A stretch of 64,000 nt of DNA, taken from Heterotrichella gracilis (taxonomy: Eukaryota; Sar; Xanthophyceae; Tribonematales; Xanthonemataceae). Under the pieces are notes generated by a model. It was not told the DNA's origin, did no database searches, and was given only the letters and a program-made list of their open reading frames with translations. The stretch is taken from the NCBI GenBank assembly GCA_032358255.1, contig JAULBX010020743.1, positions 1 through 64,000 of the forward strand, in the 5' to 3' direction. Shown piece after piece: positions 1-12,400 of this stretch. Position 1 is the first letter of the stretch. Each line of letters begins with the position of its first letter. The translations under genes were made by a program, and so were the position numbers.

Positions 1-269
1 CACTGGAAACAGTGTCAGTTAAGCCTTGGCTCTAGGACTGGGGTGAGGCATACCCAGACATGCTAACCTGGCTTCAACAGCTGGAATGCATATATACTAC
101 TTATACTTATACAGGTCCAGGTTGCAAAGATGCCTACATGGGCGATGTGTCCGTCAACATTGGCCACTGGCCATGCACCCTGTCTTTCACAAGGTGCTGC
201 CGAGGTCCACCCCCACATGACTTGATTGGTGTCTGTTGTTGCCATCCCCTTACCAATCAGTGTCACCAC

Positions 270-325
270 CACCTCCCTTGCAATCCCTAAACCCTAAACA
301 CCTCCCTTGCAATCCCTAAACCTTT
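270..325. repeat. Telomere-like CCCTAAA motifs with a short tandem duplication
   Basis: Two nearly identical copies of about 24 bases (CACCTCCCTTGCAATCCCTA) stand head to tail, with CCCTAAACCCTAAA between them. Similar TTTAGGG/CCCTAAA motifs recur near 16745, 19726, 35690, 53273, 57520-58110, 58510, 59190 and 59330. These are interstitial copies of the plant-type telomere motif, mostly inside introns, and do not show that the window is near a chromosome end. Confidence 0.6.
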
Positions 326-400
326 AAACCCTTACCAACCCATGGCCAAGCCCCCGCGTGCTCACCAGTTGCACCACACACCCCCTTGCAGCACTTGGCC

Positions 401-2461
401 ATGGCCAAAGACCCCCTATTTTTCGGTATGATGGGCCCCATGGAGCCCTCTGTTCGAAGGACAGCCTCCCGCCGGGGCTTGCGCACAGGCCCCCCCACCA
501 CTCCCACCTCCCCTCCTCCCCGGCACCCCAGCGACCCCCTGGCCAGTGACGACAGCTCGGACAAGGGGGACATGTCAGCCATCAGCATGGACGGTGCTGG
601 GGAGGAAAAGGGGGAGAAGGTTGTTGGGCATCAAGGGGATGTCCCTGGGGCCCAAAATGGGGAGTTGCCTGGAGAGGAAGGTATGGTCTAAGATTTCCAA
701 CAGAGCATCAACAATATGCAGACAGTACCCGTGTCCATGTGTTTCCACCACCACATGGAGAGTCAGCAACCATACGCGGCAATGCAATACCCCATCCCTG
801 CCGATCCAGCCACCATGCATGCTTCGCCAGCAACCACACGCTGCGACCCATACCAAAGCCCCCCGCCCCCCACCCGCAGCCCCCACCCGCCAGCCCCCTA
901 CCCGCGCTCCCCCCCAACGAGGCCCCAGTACCCACCGGGGGATGCTGCGAGACCAAACAGCCACCACGACATCCAGCCGCCGCTCCCTGCGCCGCACCTC
1001 CCCCCCTGTGGCGATGATGGGGATGGTGGATCCAGCCATGCGGCGGGCCATGTCCATGCCGCGGGTGGCTGCGGCCAGTGAGGGGGCGCAAGAGGCAAGG
1101 GGACATAAAAATGACATCCCCTTAAGTTGTAGTATATTTTTAGGATGAAGCGGGAGCTGAGAGATACTGTTATGGATTTATAGTTGTAGAATTGAATATA
1201 TAATTATAAAACTATAAAAGTATCTTTCAGCCCTCACTGTGCCCTCACGATAATGGAGTAATTCATTCCCGTAATATTAGGTAAAAGATACTTTAATACT
1301 TCTTACATTTATACTTTTATGCCCCTTGCCACAGGTGCCAGCTGGCATGTCCTGCCAGCCTTCAACTCGAGGTGGGGCGACTGCCATGAGCCAGTCGCAC
1401 AGCCAAGTGGGGGATGGGGGGCTGCCCAGCGGGGATGCAAGGGGGAACGTGCGGTGGGATGTGTACGTCCCTGCAACTTTTGCTAGCTCATTGATACTGC
1501 AAAAGTTAACCTTGCCAGATAGATCCAGCACATGAAGTGAATGGGTAGTTGTGCTCAAGTAATCCCGCTCATTCCTCCTGATCCCATTAAATTTTGTTCA
1601 CTTTAGTGAGTAGCTTTACCATTTTTATTTTATTTTAATAGTTTGACTTTTATGAGCTTTCTGTTTTATCACCCTTCTGACAGAAACTGAAGCTTCTCCC
1701 ACCACAGAGCTCAATGGCCAGCCTTGAACCCATTCCTGGCCCCACCTCCTGTGGGGCCCTGTTATCTCCCCATATAATGCTGATTTATCCACCTGCAGGG
1801 AGGACCAGGTGGAAAATGGTAGTGACGTGTCAGAGGGGGAGTTGCGGCATGTCTCTGGCCTACCTGGGTTCATGGAGATGTTTGTTGCTTGCATGAAGGC
1901 CACCCCCTCATGTGCGGCGGAGAAGGGCAGGGTAAGTTGGGGCTCCAGAAAGAGAGCCATGTGGATGCCATGGGTGGATGTCTGTATCCATGCGAGTAGG
2001 GAAGGAAGTTTGCCATTCACCAGCCCGCCCACCACTGCTAATAGAAAAGCAGGACGCAGACATTTGATTACTTCACTGTTGCTTATAGTGAGGGTATTCT
2101 TCTGTGGTAGTTGTAGCTTTATATCCTTTCACTTGCACGTTGATTTGTAGTCTGATCTAGACCAAAAATGGCACAAAGCTCCAGGCCGGAAATTCCCAAC
2201 CAAAAATGGTCATCACTACATGTTTGTTATCATTATTATCATGTTTATATTATAAAACATTCTTCAACAAACATTCGTCACATTTGTGCCCTGCAGGAGC
2301 TGCACTCCCAGTGGCGCCTGCTTCAAACCATCTCGGAGGACGCTGACCTGGCAGAGTACGTGGGTTATGTGCTGGACAACTGGGCCATGTACTGCCTGTT
2401 CATCGCATACAACGCAGGGGTGGTGCTCATTCTGATGCTCAACGCGCTGCTGGGCCAATGA
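401..2461 (+). CDS. Putative tail-anchored membrane protein, five exons
   Basis: I do not recognise the family. A consistent model has exons 401-680, 922-1064, 1335-1462, 1799-1931 and 2297-2461. Phases agree and the sum (849 bases) gives 282 aa. The N-terminal part is basic and Ser/Pro/Thr-rich and looks disordered. The fourth exon is acidic (EDQVENGSDVSEGELRH) and runs into the last exon. The last exon ends in one hydrophobic helix, WAMYCLFIAYNAGVVLILML, followed by only a few residues before TGA, which is the arrangement of a tail-anchored protein. The ATG at 401 is chosen because it opens the first coherent exon; an acceptor-like CAG lies just upstream, so an earlier non-coding or coding exon is possible. 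The donor of exon 2 is the weakest point: a better-looking GTGAGG at 1078 would break the frame of exon 3. The last two exons are the most secure. Confidence 0.45.
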
Positions 2462-3684
2462 CACAGGGCCAGCTGGCGCCATGGCTGGGATGCAGCATTT
2501 GGCTGGGATGCGGCACTTTAAATTTGAAATGGGTTGCAGCGTTTCCAAACCGCGGGGGTGCAATTGGTATGCGCTCTTTCAAAGGTGGCGATTAGCATGT
2601 ACGTCGGGAGGTTGGCAGGTAATGGTGCAGCAGAATGGTACGGGGCCAACTTTTCCCGCAAATTTGACTCCCTCGTCTCTCATTTCCAACCTATGCTTTT
2701 CCGGTACTTTTTTATACATTGGGGTATGCTACATGTTCCTAATTGACAGCAGCATATTATTATGGTTTTATTACATTTGTGGATATGATACTGTACACTA
2801 GTGTCGATATGGTATCAGAATTGGAGAACAGCTGTACTGCCATATTGTGAAAGGTGTCTCATCGCCAATCGACAATCAATTGTCAGTGCAGAGGGGACAT
2901 CAGGTTTCCTGGCTGTCGCGCTGATAAGGATTGTAGATTAGTCCCTCTAGGTAGTAATTTGAGTTGTGTTGCGCTTACATTCTTCATGCCTGTGCCATTG
3001 GCCAGCCGGTCTGGCTGGTGCAGGTGCCCTGGTACGAGCCAGTGGCCCCCTAACTACGGCTCTGTGCGTCCCCTTTCTTTCATTCATGATATTGGCAATT
3101 CAATTTAGGTTCTGTTACAGTGGCAAATCAATCCATGATGATTCATCGTGCACTCGTGACGATAAGACTGCTCAGCGCTCAGCGCGGGCGGTTGCGCTCA
3201 TTGTGCACTGTAATGCGGTTACTAAGCAATGTGAAATTGCTGCCGGCCACGGTAAACCCTGACAGGGTACGGTACTACTAGCGCTACTAGTACTATTGCT
3301 GAGCAGCGCGCAAGCGCTTGCAAGATTAAATCAAAGTTTGATCATGTCTGATTGGCCAAGGCTTGAGGGTCATGGCAGCCTGCGGCTGCATGACCGGGCC
3401 GGTCATGCCACTGTGGCTGTGACAAAAACTACGAGGCGAATTCAGCAGTGGCCGTCATATCAGAGGCTGAAAAAGCAGAAAATTTTCGTTTCTTATTTGT
3501 GAAAATAAAAGAGGCGATGGCTGAATAGCAATACTACAATGTGTGTTGGGGTTAAATAGTAATAATGTCCCTTTGCATTATCCCTCAGAGTACTGAGTAA
3601 GGCCAGGTTCCAATAGTGCCACTTGCAGGAGCAGTGGGTGCACCACATGCCCAGGACACCATGCTTATAGGCGTCCCGTTGCTC
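2462..3684. other. Intergenic, AT-richer, no gene seen
   Basis: No open frame here has coding character. It holds one copy of a dispersed repeat (3023-3077) shared with an intron near 17.48 kb, listed separately. The 3' ends of the flanking convergent genes face each other across this stretch. Confidence 0.5.
3023..3077. repeat. Dispersed repeat, copy 1
   Basis: About 55 bases that match 17479-17534 with a handful of substitutions and one indel. Both begin GGTGCCCTGGT and end in CGTCCCCT. This copy is intergenic. The match is too long for chance and suggests a small mobile-element remnant. Confidence 0.55.
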
Positions 3685-5742
3685 TCACTTGGCCCCACCC
3701 CTCACTAGCTCCGCAAGCAGCCCAGCATCATTCTCCACCCCAGAGCCGCGCTGGGGATCCTCCTCAAGGTCTCCCAGGGATTGCGTAGCCCTGGCGCCAG
3801 CCAGCTGGCTGGTTCTGGCATACATGCGGTAGCACCCCACCCACAGGCTGCGCCGCTTCACCATGCCTGTCGTGGCATTGCCCCACCCGCCGCCCCCAAT
3901 GCCCTTGTACATGCCATGGGCGAAGAACGGCACCGGCGCGATTTCTGTCGGGCTGGTGGTGGGTCTTGTCTCATTCACCACCAGTTTGTTGTTCATGTAG
4001 AGGCGCAGGTAGGCATCCGCTCGCCAGGTCCACTTCACTTCCTTCCGAAAATGGATCCATTTCCCTAGGTAGGGTTTCATGTCGGGGATCACCTCGTACA
4101 GCTCAAATGGTGGGGTGAGCTGGCTTGTTGGATCCAGGGGGTTGTAATAGTAGAAGCCAAAGTGAAGAGAGCCGTACGGTGTGGTCCCATTTGTGGCATT
4201 GGTTGAGTGCACTATGTAGTTGCCCACACAGCCTCGGGTGAACTTCCGGTTGCTGATGAAATGCTTCCACTGCCCGATGACGGTGAACGCATCCTGGTCC
4301 GGTGCTGAAACTGGCTGCCACTTTGGGGGGAAGTAATAGCTCCACTCGTAGACCAGGTCGGTGTCTGAGGGGGGCCGCTGGCCCCGGATCTCCGCTCGGT
4401 AGCTGTACCGTGTGGCATTCTGCCACCGTACCGCCATGTTGTAGGTGGATGTGCAGCCGTTTACCGGCAGGGGTGGGGGCGGTGTGTCAGTGACATTCCT
4501 GTTGGGGGTGTAGGGGTTGGTGGTGGGGGAGAAGAGTGGGTAGAGCCCCCTATTATCTGGCAGCTCGCGCCATATGCGGGGGTCCAGGGGGTTGCCAACC
4601 ACCTTCTCCCAGACTGAGAACCCCTTCGGAATGGAGAGGGTGCCCTTGCCTGCCGGCGGTGGCGCCTTGCGCACTGGCTGCGTGCGGGGTGGCGGCGGCA
4701 GGTGGCGTGGTGGTGGGTGTGGTTTCCGGCGCGGCGGCGGTGGCTTGCGCACCAGCAGCGGCGGCAGGCGGGGCGGCGGTGGGCGCTGTTTGCGCTGTGG
4801 GGGTGGCGCCTTGCATCGTATTTGTGCCCGCACGCGTGTGTGGCTACCGCCTGAGGCGGTGATGGTGTCTGTCTTGTAGCATTTGGTTTCAAAGCATGGG
4901 CGAGGAACCTGCACACAAGGCAGGTGTTAAACACCAGGGTTAGAGTGCCCTGTTGATGCAGACTGAGAGTAAAAACTGAGAAGGGTGCACCATTTTTGTG
5001 GCCTTCAAGGGGTCAGCTGTCGCTCCAGGAGGGAACCACAGGGATATGTACACATGCATTGATCTGACAGCATCACAAAGTGACGTACCAGGCGTTTGGC
5101 AATCTTCTTCAGCTTGGTGTCATACGAGGATTTCCATTCATAGCAGGGCAAGCTGCTGGTGTGTTTTGGCGGCGGGGGGCGCTTGTGTCGCGGCGGTGGG
5201 TGGCCGTGGGGTACCACTGTGAGGGGAACGTTGCTGCCACTGTGGGGAGATGCCAGGGCTGCCAACCGGCGGCTTTGGCTCCCGCCGAACTGGCTGCGGA
5301 TGTCCCCTGCGGTAACAACTACCCAACTGGTGGTGAAGGTGGGTGGCAGGGCTGCAAGGGCTGTACAAGGGGTGGGCACGGGGCCACCGCCCACTGCCAG
5401 GTGGGGCCCAGCATTTACCCTTACTAACCACACCACGTCAACGTGGCAACTGCTCACACTGGTGTGCCCCAGGGACCACTCTATTCCAAGACAAAACGTG
5501 GTCGAGGTGGGTTGAATGAGCCTTGGGGAAAGAAGGTGCGCCAATCGGGGCGTACCTTGGGTTGAACATTTATGGCGGGAGCCCGTGCACTCCAAGGGCA
5601 GTGCGCCGCTGGCCGCCACATGCTGGGGCAGGTTCCCATACCACTGCAGCATAAACGTAACCCATAGTAGTTGGGGAATGCGCTTGCTGACGGATCCTCG
5701 TGGGTGGAGCCCCCCGAGCGCGCTGTGCCTGCTGACTGTCAT
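3685..5742 (-). CDS. Secreted polysaccharide-lyase-like protein, copy A
   Basis: Three exons on the minus strand (5742-5556, 5306-5089, 4908-3685) give 542 aa with consistent phases 1 and 0. The order is: a basic start followed by a hydrophobic signal segment (around LLWVTFMLQW), a short conserved stretch GDIRSQFGGSQSRRL, a Pro/Lys linker, a Cys-containing stretch LPCYEWKSSYDTKLKK, a second long Pro/Arg/His linker, and a C-terminal domain of about 300 residues. That domain has YRAEIRGQRP, YEWSYYFP, GQWKHF, LGKWIHFRKEVKW, LRLYMNNKLVVNE and FFAHGMYKG. This motif order is what I expect of the heparin-lyase-I/glucuronan-lyase jelly-roll fold (Pfam Polysacc_lyase type), so a role in cleaving uronic-acid polysaccharide in the cell wall or matrix is inferred, not shown. 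The paralogue just upstream has the same intron positions. The MTV start is chosen because it aligns between the copies. Confidence 0.7.
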
Positions 5743-6464
5743 GGGTGCATGCACACAATTGCAAGGCCTGGCCCCATATCTATATAAATTACGGGAGGTC
5801 GGAGTCGATCAAGGTTAGCGTCCACGGGCGTAAGGAGGTACGGCCACAGTGAGTAAAGTGAGGCCTGGTGAAGCACTATAAGAGTTACAGCCTCAAAGAT
5901 GAGTCATGGCCCAGATAGAGGACCGCGTCTGGGGATGGGCCCAGCCCCCAGAAAACCTCTGAGAATTGACACCTAAAACTGAGAGAAATTCTTAATGGCA
6001 GTTTTAAGTCAATAGCATTATTCAGGATGTGGTATTTAGGCAGATTCATTCCGAGTCAGTGCCATCCAAAACGGAGAAAAAATGTTTGATGGCCACCAGT
6101 GCCACAGACTTGCAGAAATGGGTTGTGTTGTAATAGCTAACCATGCTGCCGACAGGCTACAACTTCATTATAAAGTAGTAAACAAAATACTGATAAAAGT
6201 AAAGCTAAAAGAAATCATAGTCATAACAAAAAATGGTAAATAAAATGCTGAATGATATTCTGCAAACAAATGTAAGGCGTTGCATCAAGCACGCACCCCA
6301 CATCCCATATGATCACCGATATGAATCAATTATAGGCAGAAGCTGTTTGAGGCATACCGTACCCACCACCCCTCCAGCAGCGCTTCCAAATCAGTCTGCT
6401 GGCACCCACCAGTGGGTGCACCACATGCCCAGGGCCCCTGCCCACCCGTTGCCAGAGGCCCTCA
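5743..6464. other. Spacer between the tandem lyase-like genes
   Basis: About 720 bases between the two paralogues. It must hold the promoter of copy A and the 3' end of copy B. The stretch 6000-6260 is AT-rich. No open frame with coding character was seen. Confidence 0.5.
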
Positions 6465-8616
6465 CTAGATTCCACCCCTGGCTAGCTCCGCAAGCAGCCC
6501 AGCATCATTCTCCACCCCAGAGCCACGCTGGGGATCCTCCACCATGCCTCCCAGGGATTGTGTAGCCCTGGCGCCATCCAGCTGGCTGGTCCTGGCATAC
6601 ATGCGGTAGCACCCCACCCACAGGCTGCGCCGCTTCACCATGCCTGTCGTGGCATTGCCCCACCCGCCGCCCCCAATGCCCTTGTACATGCCATGGGCAA
6701 AGAATGGCACCTTTGAAAGTTCTGTTGGGCTGGTGTTGGGCCGCGTCTCGTTCACCACCAGTTTGTCGTTCACGTAGAGGCGCAGGTAGGCATCCTCCTT
6801 CCAGGTCCACTTGACCTCCTTCCGGAAATGGATCCATTTCCCCAGGTAGGGTTTCATGTCAGGGACAATCACGTATGGTTCAAATGGTGGGGTGACCTGG
6901 CTTGCTGGATCCAGGGGGTTGTAGTAGTAGAACCCAAAACCGAGGGAGCCGTATGGTGTGGTCCCATTTGGCCCCCCCGCCCGGTGGCCCACGTAGTTGC
7001 CTATGCAGCCACGGGTGAACTCCCGGTTGCTAATGTAGTGCTTCCATTGCGCAATGATGGTGAATACGTCCTGGCGAGATGTATCTGATGGCGAGGTTGG
7101 CTGCCACTCAGGGGGGAAGTAATAGCTCCACTCGTAGACCAGATCGGTGTGGACGGGGGGGCGCTGGCCCCGGATCTCTGCCCGGTAGCTGTACCGTGTG
7201 GAATTCTGCCACCTAACCGCCAGGTTGTAGGTGGATGTGCAGCCAGGTACCAGTAGAGGAGGGGGCGGCGTGTCAGTGATGTTGCTGTTGGGGGTGTAGG
7301 GGTTGGTGGTGGGGGAGAAGAGTGGGTAGAGCCCCCGGTTGTCTGGCAGCTCGCGCCATATGCGGGGGTCCAGGGGGTTGCCAACCACCTTCTCAAAAAG
7401 GGAGAACCCCTCAGGGATGGAGAGGGTGTGCTTGCCTGCTGGCGGTGGAGCCTTGCGCACTGGCTGCGTGCGGGGTGGTGGTGGGTGTGGCTTATGGTGT
7501 GGTGGCGGTGGCCTGCGTACTGGCCTGAGGGGTGGGCGTGGCAGGCGGTGTGGCGGTGGGTGTGGTTTGCGGTGTGGGGGTGGTGGCCTGCGCACTGCCG
7601 GTGGGCATTTGACCTCCACCCGCACGCTTGTGTGACTCCTGTCTAAGGCAGTGAAGGTCTTGGCACTTGTTTTGTAGCACTTGGTTCCAGAGCAAGGGCG
7701 AGGAACCTGCACACAAGCACAAGTGTCAAACTTCATGGCGCAGTGCTATGACGGCAGACTGACAGAAATATTGGCAGATGAGAATGTTCTCGTGCTCCAA
7801 GGTGGGTAACTCAAGGGGTGACAGCTTTTGGCTCCTGACCCTTGGCAAGGGTGAGTGCACCCACTCAACAGCTGGCACTGTGGGCAGTTGCATGACATGC
7901 CATGACTCATGTACAGGTGCCACCGAACAAAGCACAGCAGCTCGTGACCTACCAAGCGCCTGACAGCCTTCTTTAGTTTGGTGTCGTAGTACGCCGACCA
8001 CGCGTAGCAGGGCAAGCTCGTGCGGTGTGGTGGCGGCTTGTGTGATGGGGTCCGCTTGTGTGGTGGGGATTTGGCATGGGGTACAGCCACTTTGGGAGCG
8101 GTTTGCGCTGCCAACAGGCGACGCTGGTTACCACCAAAGTGGTCGCGTGTGTTACCTGCGTTGCAAAGCACCAGTTGGTGGGATGGAGGGATGACACAGC
8201 TGCAACAGCGCAAGGCCGGGCGGTGGGTCACCACGTGGACATGCACGAATGCTGCAAGCCATGGGTGCACTTTATGCCTGGGTTGCACTTTATTGCTGCC
8301 ATCGCCACCTAGCAAATGCTCTATGGTACCATCGCTGTACTTCAAGGACGGGCGCATGCGGGGTGGCTGTGCCAAACGTGCGTGCGTGGTCCCCACTTGT
8401 GAGGATGCAGGATGGAGGCGTACCTTGCGGGTTGCAGTTTTGGCGGGCATCGGAGCATGCCGACAATACGTTGACGTTGACGGCCGCCACTGGCTGAGGC
8501 TGAAGCCCATCCCACTGCAGCAGCAACCCCACCCATAAAGCTTGCAAAAGGTACTTGCGGGTGGACCCTCGTAGGTTGAGCGCCCCGCCGGTGACCGCTT
8601 TGTGCCTGACTGTCAT
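6465..8616 (-). CDS. Secreted polysaccharide-lyase-like protein, copy B
   Basis: This paralogue of the gene at 3685-5742 has the same three-exon plan: 8616-8424, 8155-7953 and 7706-6465, phases 1 and 0, 545 aa. The signal segment (LLQALWVGLLLQW), the GNTRDHFGGNQ stretch, the Cys stretch LPCYAWSAYYDTKLKK, the Pro-rich linkers and the lyase-like domain (YRAEIRGQRPP, AQWKHYISNREFTRGC, LGKWIHFRKEVKWTW, FFAHGMYKGIGGGGWGN) all line up. Differences concentrate in the Pro-rich linkers, which differ in repeat number, and in the lyase core near the substrate-facing region (DTSRQDVFTIIAQ versus DQDAFTVIGQ). Conserved splice sites and phases show that the pair arose by tandem duplication of an intron-containing gene. 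The lyase assignment rests on motif order only; a non-catalytic carbohydrate-binding role remains possible. Confidence 0.7.
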
Positions 8617-9406
8617 GGGTGCACGCCTAGCCACTGTGACCGACACACCGTCACGGGGTTTCACGGGAGGTGGAGAGGGTAGCCAGCAGCGGTGGATGGC
8701 TTCCACGTGCATGTGCCTAGTGTACTTATGTGGTTTAACCTCACCGGCAAAGCTCAGCCTCCAAGGTTGTTCTGTGTGCACTGCCAGGCACTGTGGAACG
8801 CCCGACATTTGGTGTTTTGTTCTCCAGCATCCTCTACCAGGCTGGCCAACTGGTTGATGCAGGTATTGGTTGACTAGAAATATTAGGTAGCGGAGACAGA
8901 GCGGAGATCAACAAGGAGGTAGGCTTCGGATGGGACATAAGGACAAGGATTCCCTTCAAGTGCATACTCCCTCCCCTTCTGACATTACCTGCCTACGAAT
9001 GCACGGCAAATACTGGGGTTGCTGTAACAACATCCCTGAGCAGGAATGCAAGAATAGAACTGCTGCATATCCACTGCCTTCAAGTTGGTTCAATAAGGCA
9101 GAACGCGGCGAACAGAACACGGCGAATTAATAATAGGGACCATTACTTGGGGGTTGGGGTCCCAGGTCAATGGGACTCTCAACTTATCAGGTGGTGGACG
9201 CTCTCCTGCCCAGGTTATTTAAATTTACTGATACTCTATGGAATTTCTGAAATCTATGGATCAGAAGTAAGATCAACTTAGTAGGCATATACCGTACACA
9301 TTAAACAAAAGGCTGCTGTTATTGCACCACTGTACACCACCGATCCGTTCCACCTACCACCCGTACTAATGCTAGCCTATTCCCCACAAGGGCATGCGCA
9401 TGCCTG
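8617..9406. other. Intergenic; upstream region of lyase-like copy B
   Basis: No coding frame was recognised. It lies between the start of the lyase-like gene and the 3' end of the EF-hand gene, both on the minus strand. The region 9120-9360 is AT-rich. Confidence 0.45.
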
Positions 9407-12400
9407 TCATTGCTCCCCGTGCAGAAGCCCCCCATCACCCGACCTAGCTACCCTGTTGTGCCCCCCAACCCCCCACGCCCGCGGCTCTGGCGTGCGCCGC
9501 GCCAGCTCCCGCATCACCCTGTCATGCGCCCAGCTGGTGCAGGCCGCCTCCTCTTGCACACTCAAGCCCGCACCTGAAAACACATGCGCGAGATGAGGAA
9601 GCAGAACTTATATAATTTAAGAAAATTGAATAAAACTTTCAAAGTTGGCATCATCCTGATCCTCATCCACTTCCACATCCAGCCAGGGTCCTCATTGCAA
9701 GCAAGAGAACGTCTGATGAGGAAGAGACAAATTTAGGGAGATCTCTACTAACCAAGCTTCAGAGGCTGGTTATTCCCTGACATGTCCCTATCATTCTACT
9801 CACTGAGCGACAAAGCAAAGGGACTGGAGCGGTAGCCAGAAACAGACCAGAGTCAGTGACACACCCGCACCTGGTGGACCTGCGCGTGTCCCTGGGGTGT
9901 CACCAGGAGCCGGGTGCCAGAGGCTGCCTGGGAAGCCGTCTGCGGGTGCGGGGCGCGCCAGTCGGTGCTGCAGGTCGAGCAGCAGCTGGCGAGACTCCTC
10001 CTGCAGGTGGGAAACATTGATAAGTGATCACTGATGTCATTGACTGATGGATCATTGACTCTTGGTCGTCATGTGATCGCAGGGGTGCTTGGCAGGTCGA
10101 GCATCAGCTGGGGAGACTCCTTCTGGGGAGACAGTGAGGGAGCATATTACTGGCCAATCATGTGATGACTGGTGGATCATGTAATGTCAATTTGACATGG
10201 CAGCATATCTGTTGCAAATGCGTGTGCAGTCGAGGGGATGCGTGTCACAAGTGGGCTTGTTTTTTGCATGGTGTGCATGCATGCGTTACACAAGGGTGGT
10301 GAAAGGGTTGCCCATCCGGTGTATTAAAGTTAGGGCCTGTGGCCTGCTGCTGCCAATCAGGATCTTGCAATTGCAACAGCGATCGCCGCCTGATGAACAA
10401 CATGTTGTCCCTACTGTTAGCATGTGGCACATGGACTGAGTGCAGCTGCCCCTGGAAGGGTTGCCACGATCTCATGCAGTGCGGTCTCCTCACCTTTGAC
10501 CGCAGCTGCGCCAGAGCGTCGTAGTTGAGGCTGGTGGGCAGGCTGGAGCGACGGCGCCGCAGCGGTGGCCGGCCCATATTCACATTCGTATTGGTGTGCG
10601 TCCACTGCGCTGCTGCTGTTGCTGCGACAGGGGAGCGGCGCTGGGCATGTTGCACCCCTTGCTGTAGCATAGGAGGGGAGGAGGCGGCGTGGGGGGAGGC
10701 ACGGGCCATGGGTGTGGGTATGCAGTGCGTATGAGACGATCCGTTGCAAGGGAAGGATCATACACAAGGAAAACTGGCTGCAGCTAGCTGGTGGGAGACG
10801 TTGTGACTGATGATCAGTTTTGATTGGAATGATCAATTGTAAATAATGATCAATTTGGGCAAAAGTTAGGTGGGAGGGTGCAGCATATGAGGCTATGCCC
10901 ATGATGGCCTTCCGGCACTTGGCAGTGCAAGGCAGTGTCCCACCTTCAGTGCTGCCCTGCATCATGCCCCCCCTCTCTCGCCCCATCTCTTGTGTCACCC
11001 CAGCCTCAAAACCTGCCAGCTGGCGCAGCGCCTCCTGCGCAGCGCCTGATTTGGGGCCCCAGCTGATCGACTTCTTCCTCCCCCCTGGCGTGGCACGCAC
11101 CCGGGAAGGACCCCGGCTGGCGGCGGTGGGTGATGATGAGGTGCCTAGGTTGGCTGGGAAGGGGGTGCGGTGCTTGATGTACACGATGGAGCCCTTGGTG
11201 GGCAGGGTGATGGTGGCAGGGCCGTGGTCTGCAGGGAGTCGGGAGAATGAGTGGCGGGATGACCGCATGGCATGTGTGTGAAAGCTGGCCACCTCGGTGG
11301 TTGCGCTACAGGTACACAGGGTAGCACCCTACAAGTATAGCCCCCGTATCAAATGCATCTTATTTATTCTAATAGATATAACAAGCATGGATTTGAAAAA
11401 TATTCACCATTGTTTTACAGGACGTCATGCCATATGCTGATACGTGTGTTGTCTCCAGACTGACACAACCGACCTCCATGCTTGGCATGGTGCAAGCATG
11501 AGGGCAGCATTGGCCACGCACCTTCCACCACCGGACCTGCCTTGCTTGCCGCTGCAGCTTGCTGTGCCTGTACCTGCTGCTTCAGCACCAGCAGGAGAGC
11601 ACTACACAACACAGCATACAGCAGCCTTCAGATATGGATGCACACAAGGTACTGGTCTCCAACATAGGGAGTCAAGACCTGATAGAAAGGTATGCTGCAG
11701 TGGGCGGCGCGCGTGAGCTAGATTGACGTGGTCAGGTCATGCATGAATACGTGTATGCCACCGAGCATTAACGAGGGTTTAAAAAAAAACAATTGACGTC
11801 AAATCACCTTGATTGATGAGCACAGCCTATCAAAAGCAGTTTAGGTGATGTGTATGCCCCGTACCTGTTGCTCTCCTTTAGTGCCTTGATCAGCTTCTTT
11901 CTCCGGTAAGCCCCTGCAACAATGTCAAATGGCAGGGTTGCAGCGGGCAGGGCGGCCCCTTTGCCTGCCGCCACATGCCTCCCACCCGCATCATCCCCAC
12001 TGCCTTCATCACTGTCATCATCAGAGCTGGAATCGCTGCTGCCAGGACCGATTGCACCGCGGCTTTCTTGCGCATCTTGGGCTTTGGCGGCGGCATCTGA
12101 CGCACCTTGCATCTCTGCCTGCTGCTGAGCTGCAATTCTGGCAAGGGTGGTAGTCATGATTTCAACAAACTCGGGGTACTCCACCTCCCCCGATCCGTCT
12201 CGATCCACCTCATTCAGCACGTCGTCGATCTCTCGCCTGCTCATCCTGATGCCCAGCATCTGCAAGTTGGAATAATCTGAGATTTGTCAATTTTTTTATG
12301 GAAATGAAGTGGGCAAACGCAAGCCTTGTTCATTCCAGTTGATGGTTAAGCAGGAGCTGCCATGACAGGGCACAAGCTGTGCAAGGTTGGCTGCAAAGCA

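Noticed and set aside
270-320. True chromosome end, suggested by the CCCTAAA motif
   Set aside because: Only two or three motif copies, and the same words occur inside introns across the window.
546-1148. 200-codon plus-strand open frame
   Set aside because: It overlaps two exons of the tail-anchored gene in a different frame for its first half. Splice sites at 680 and 922 explain the coding signal better.
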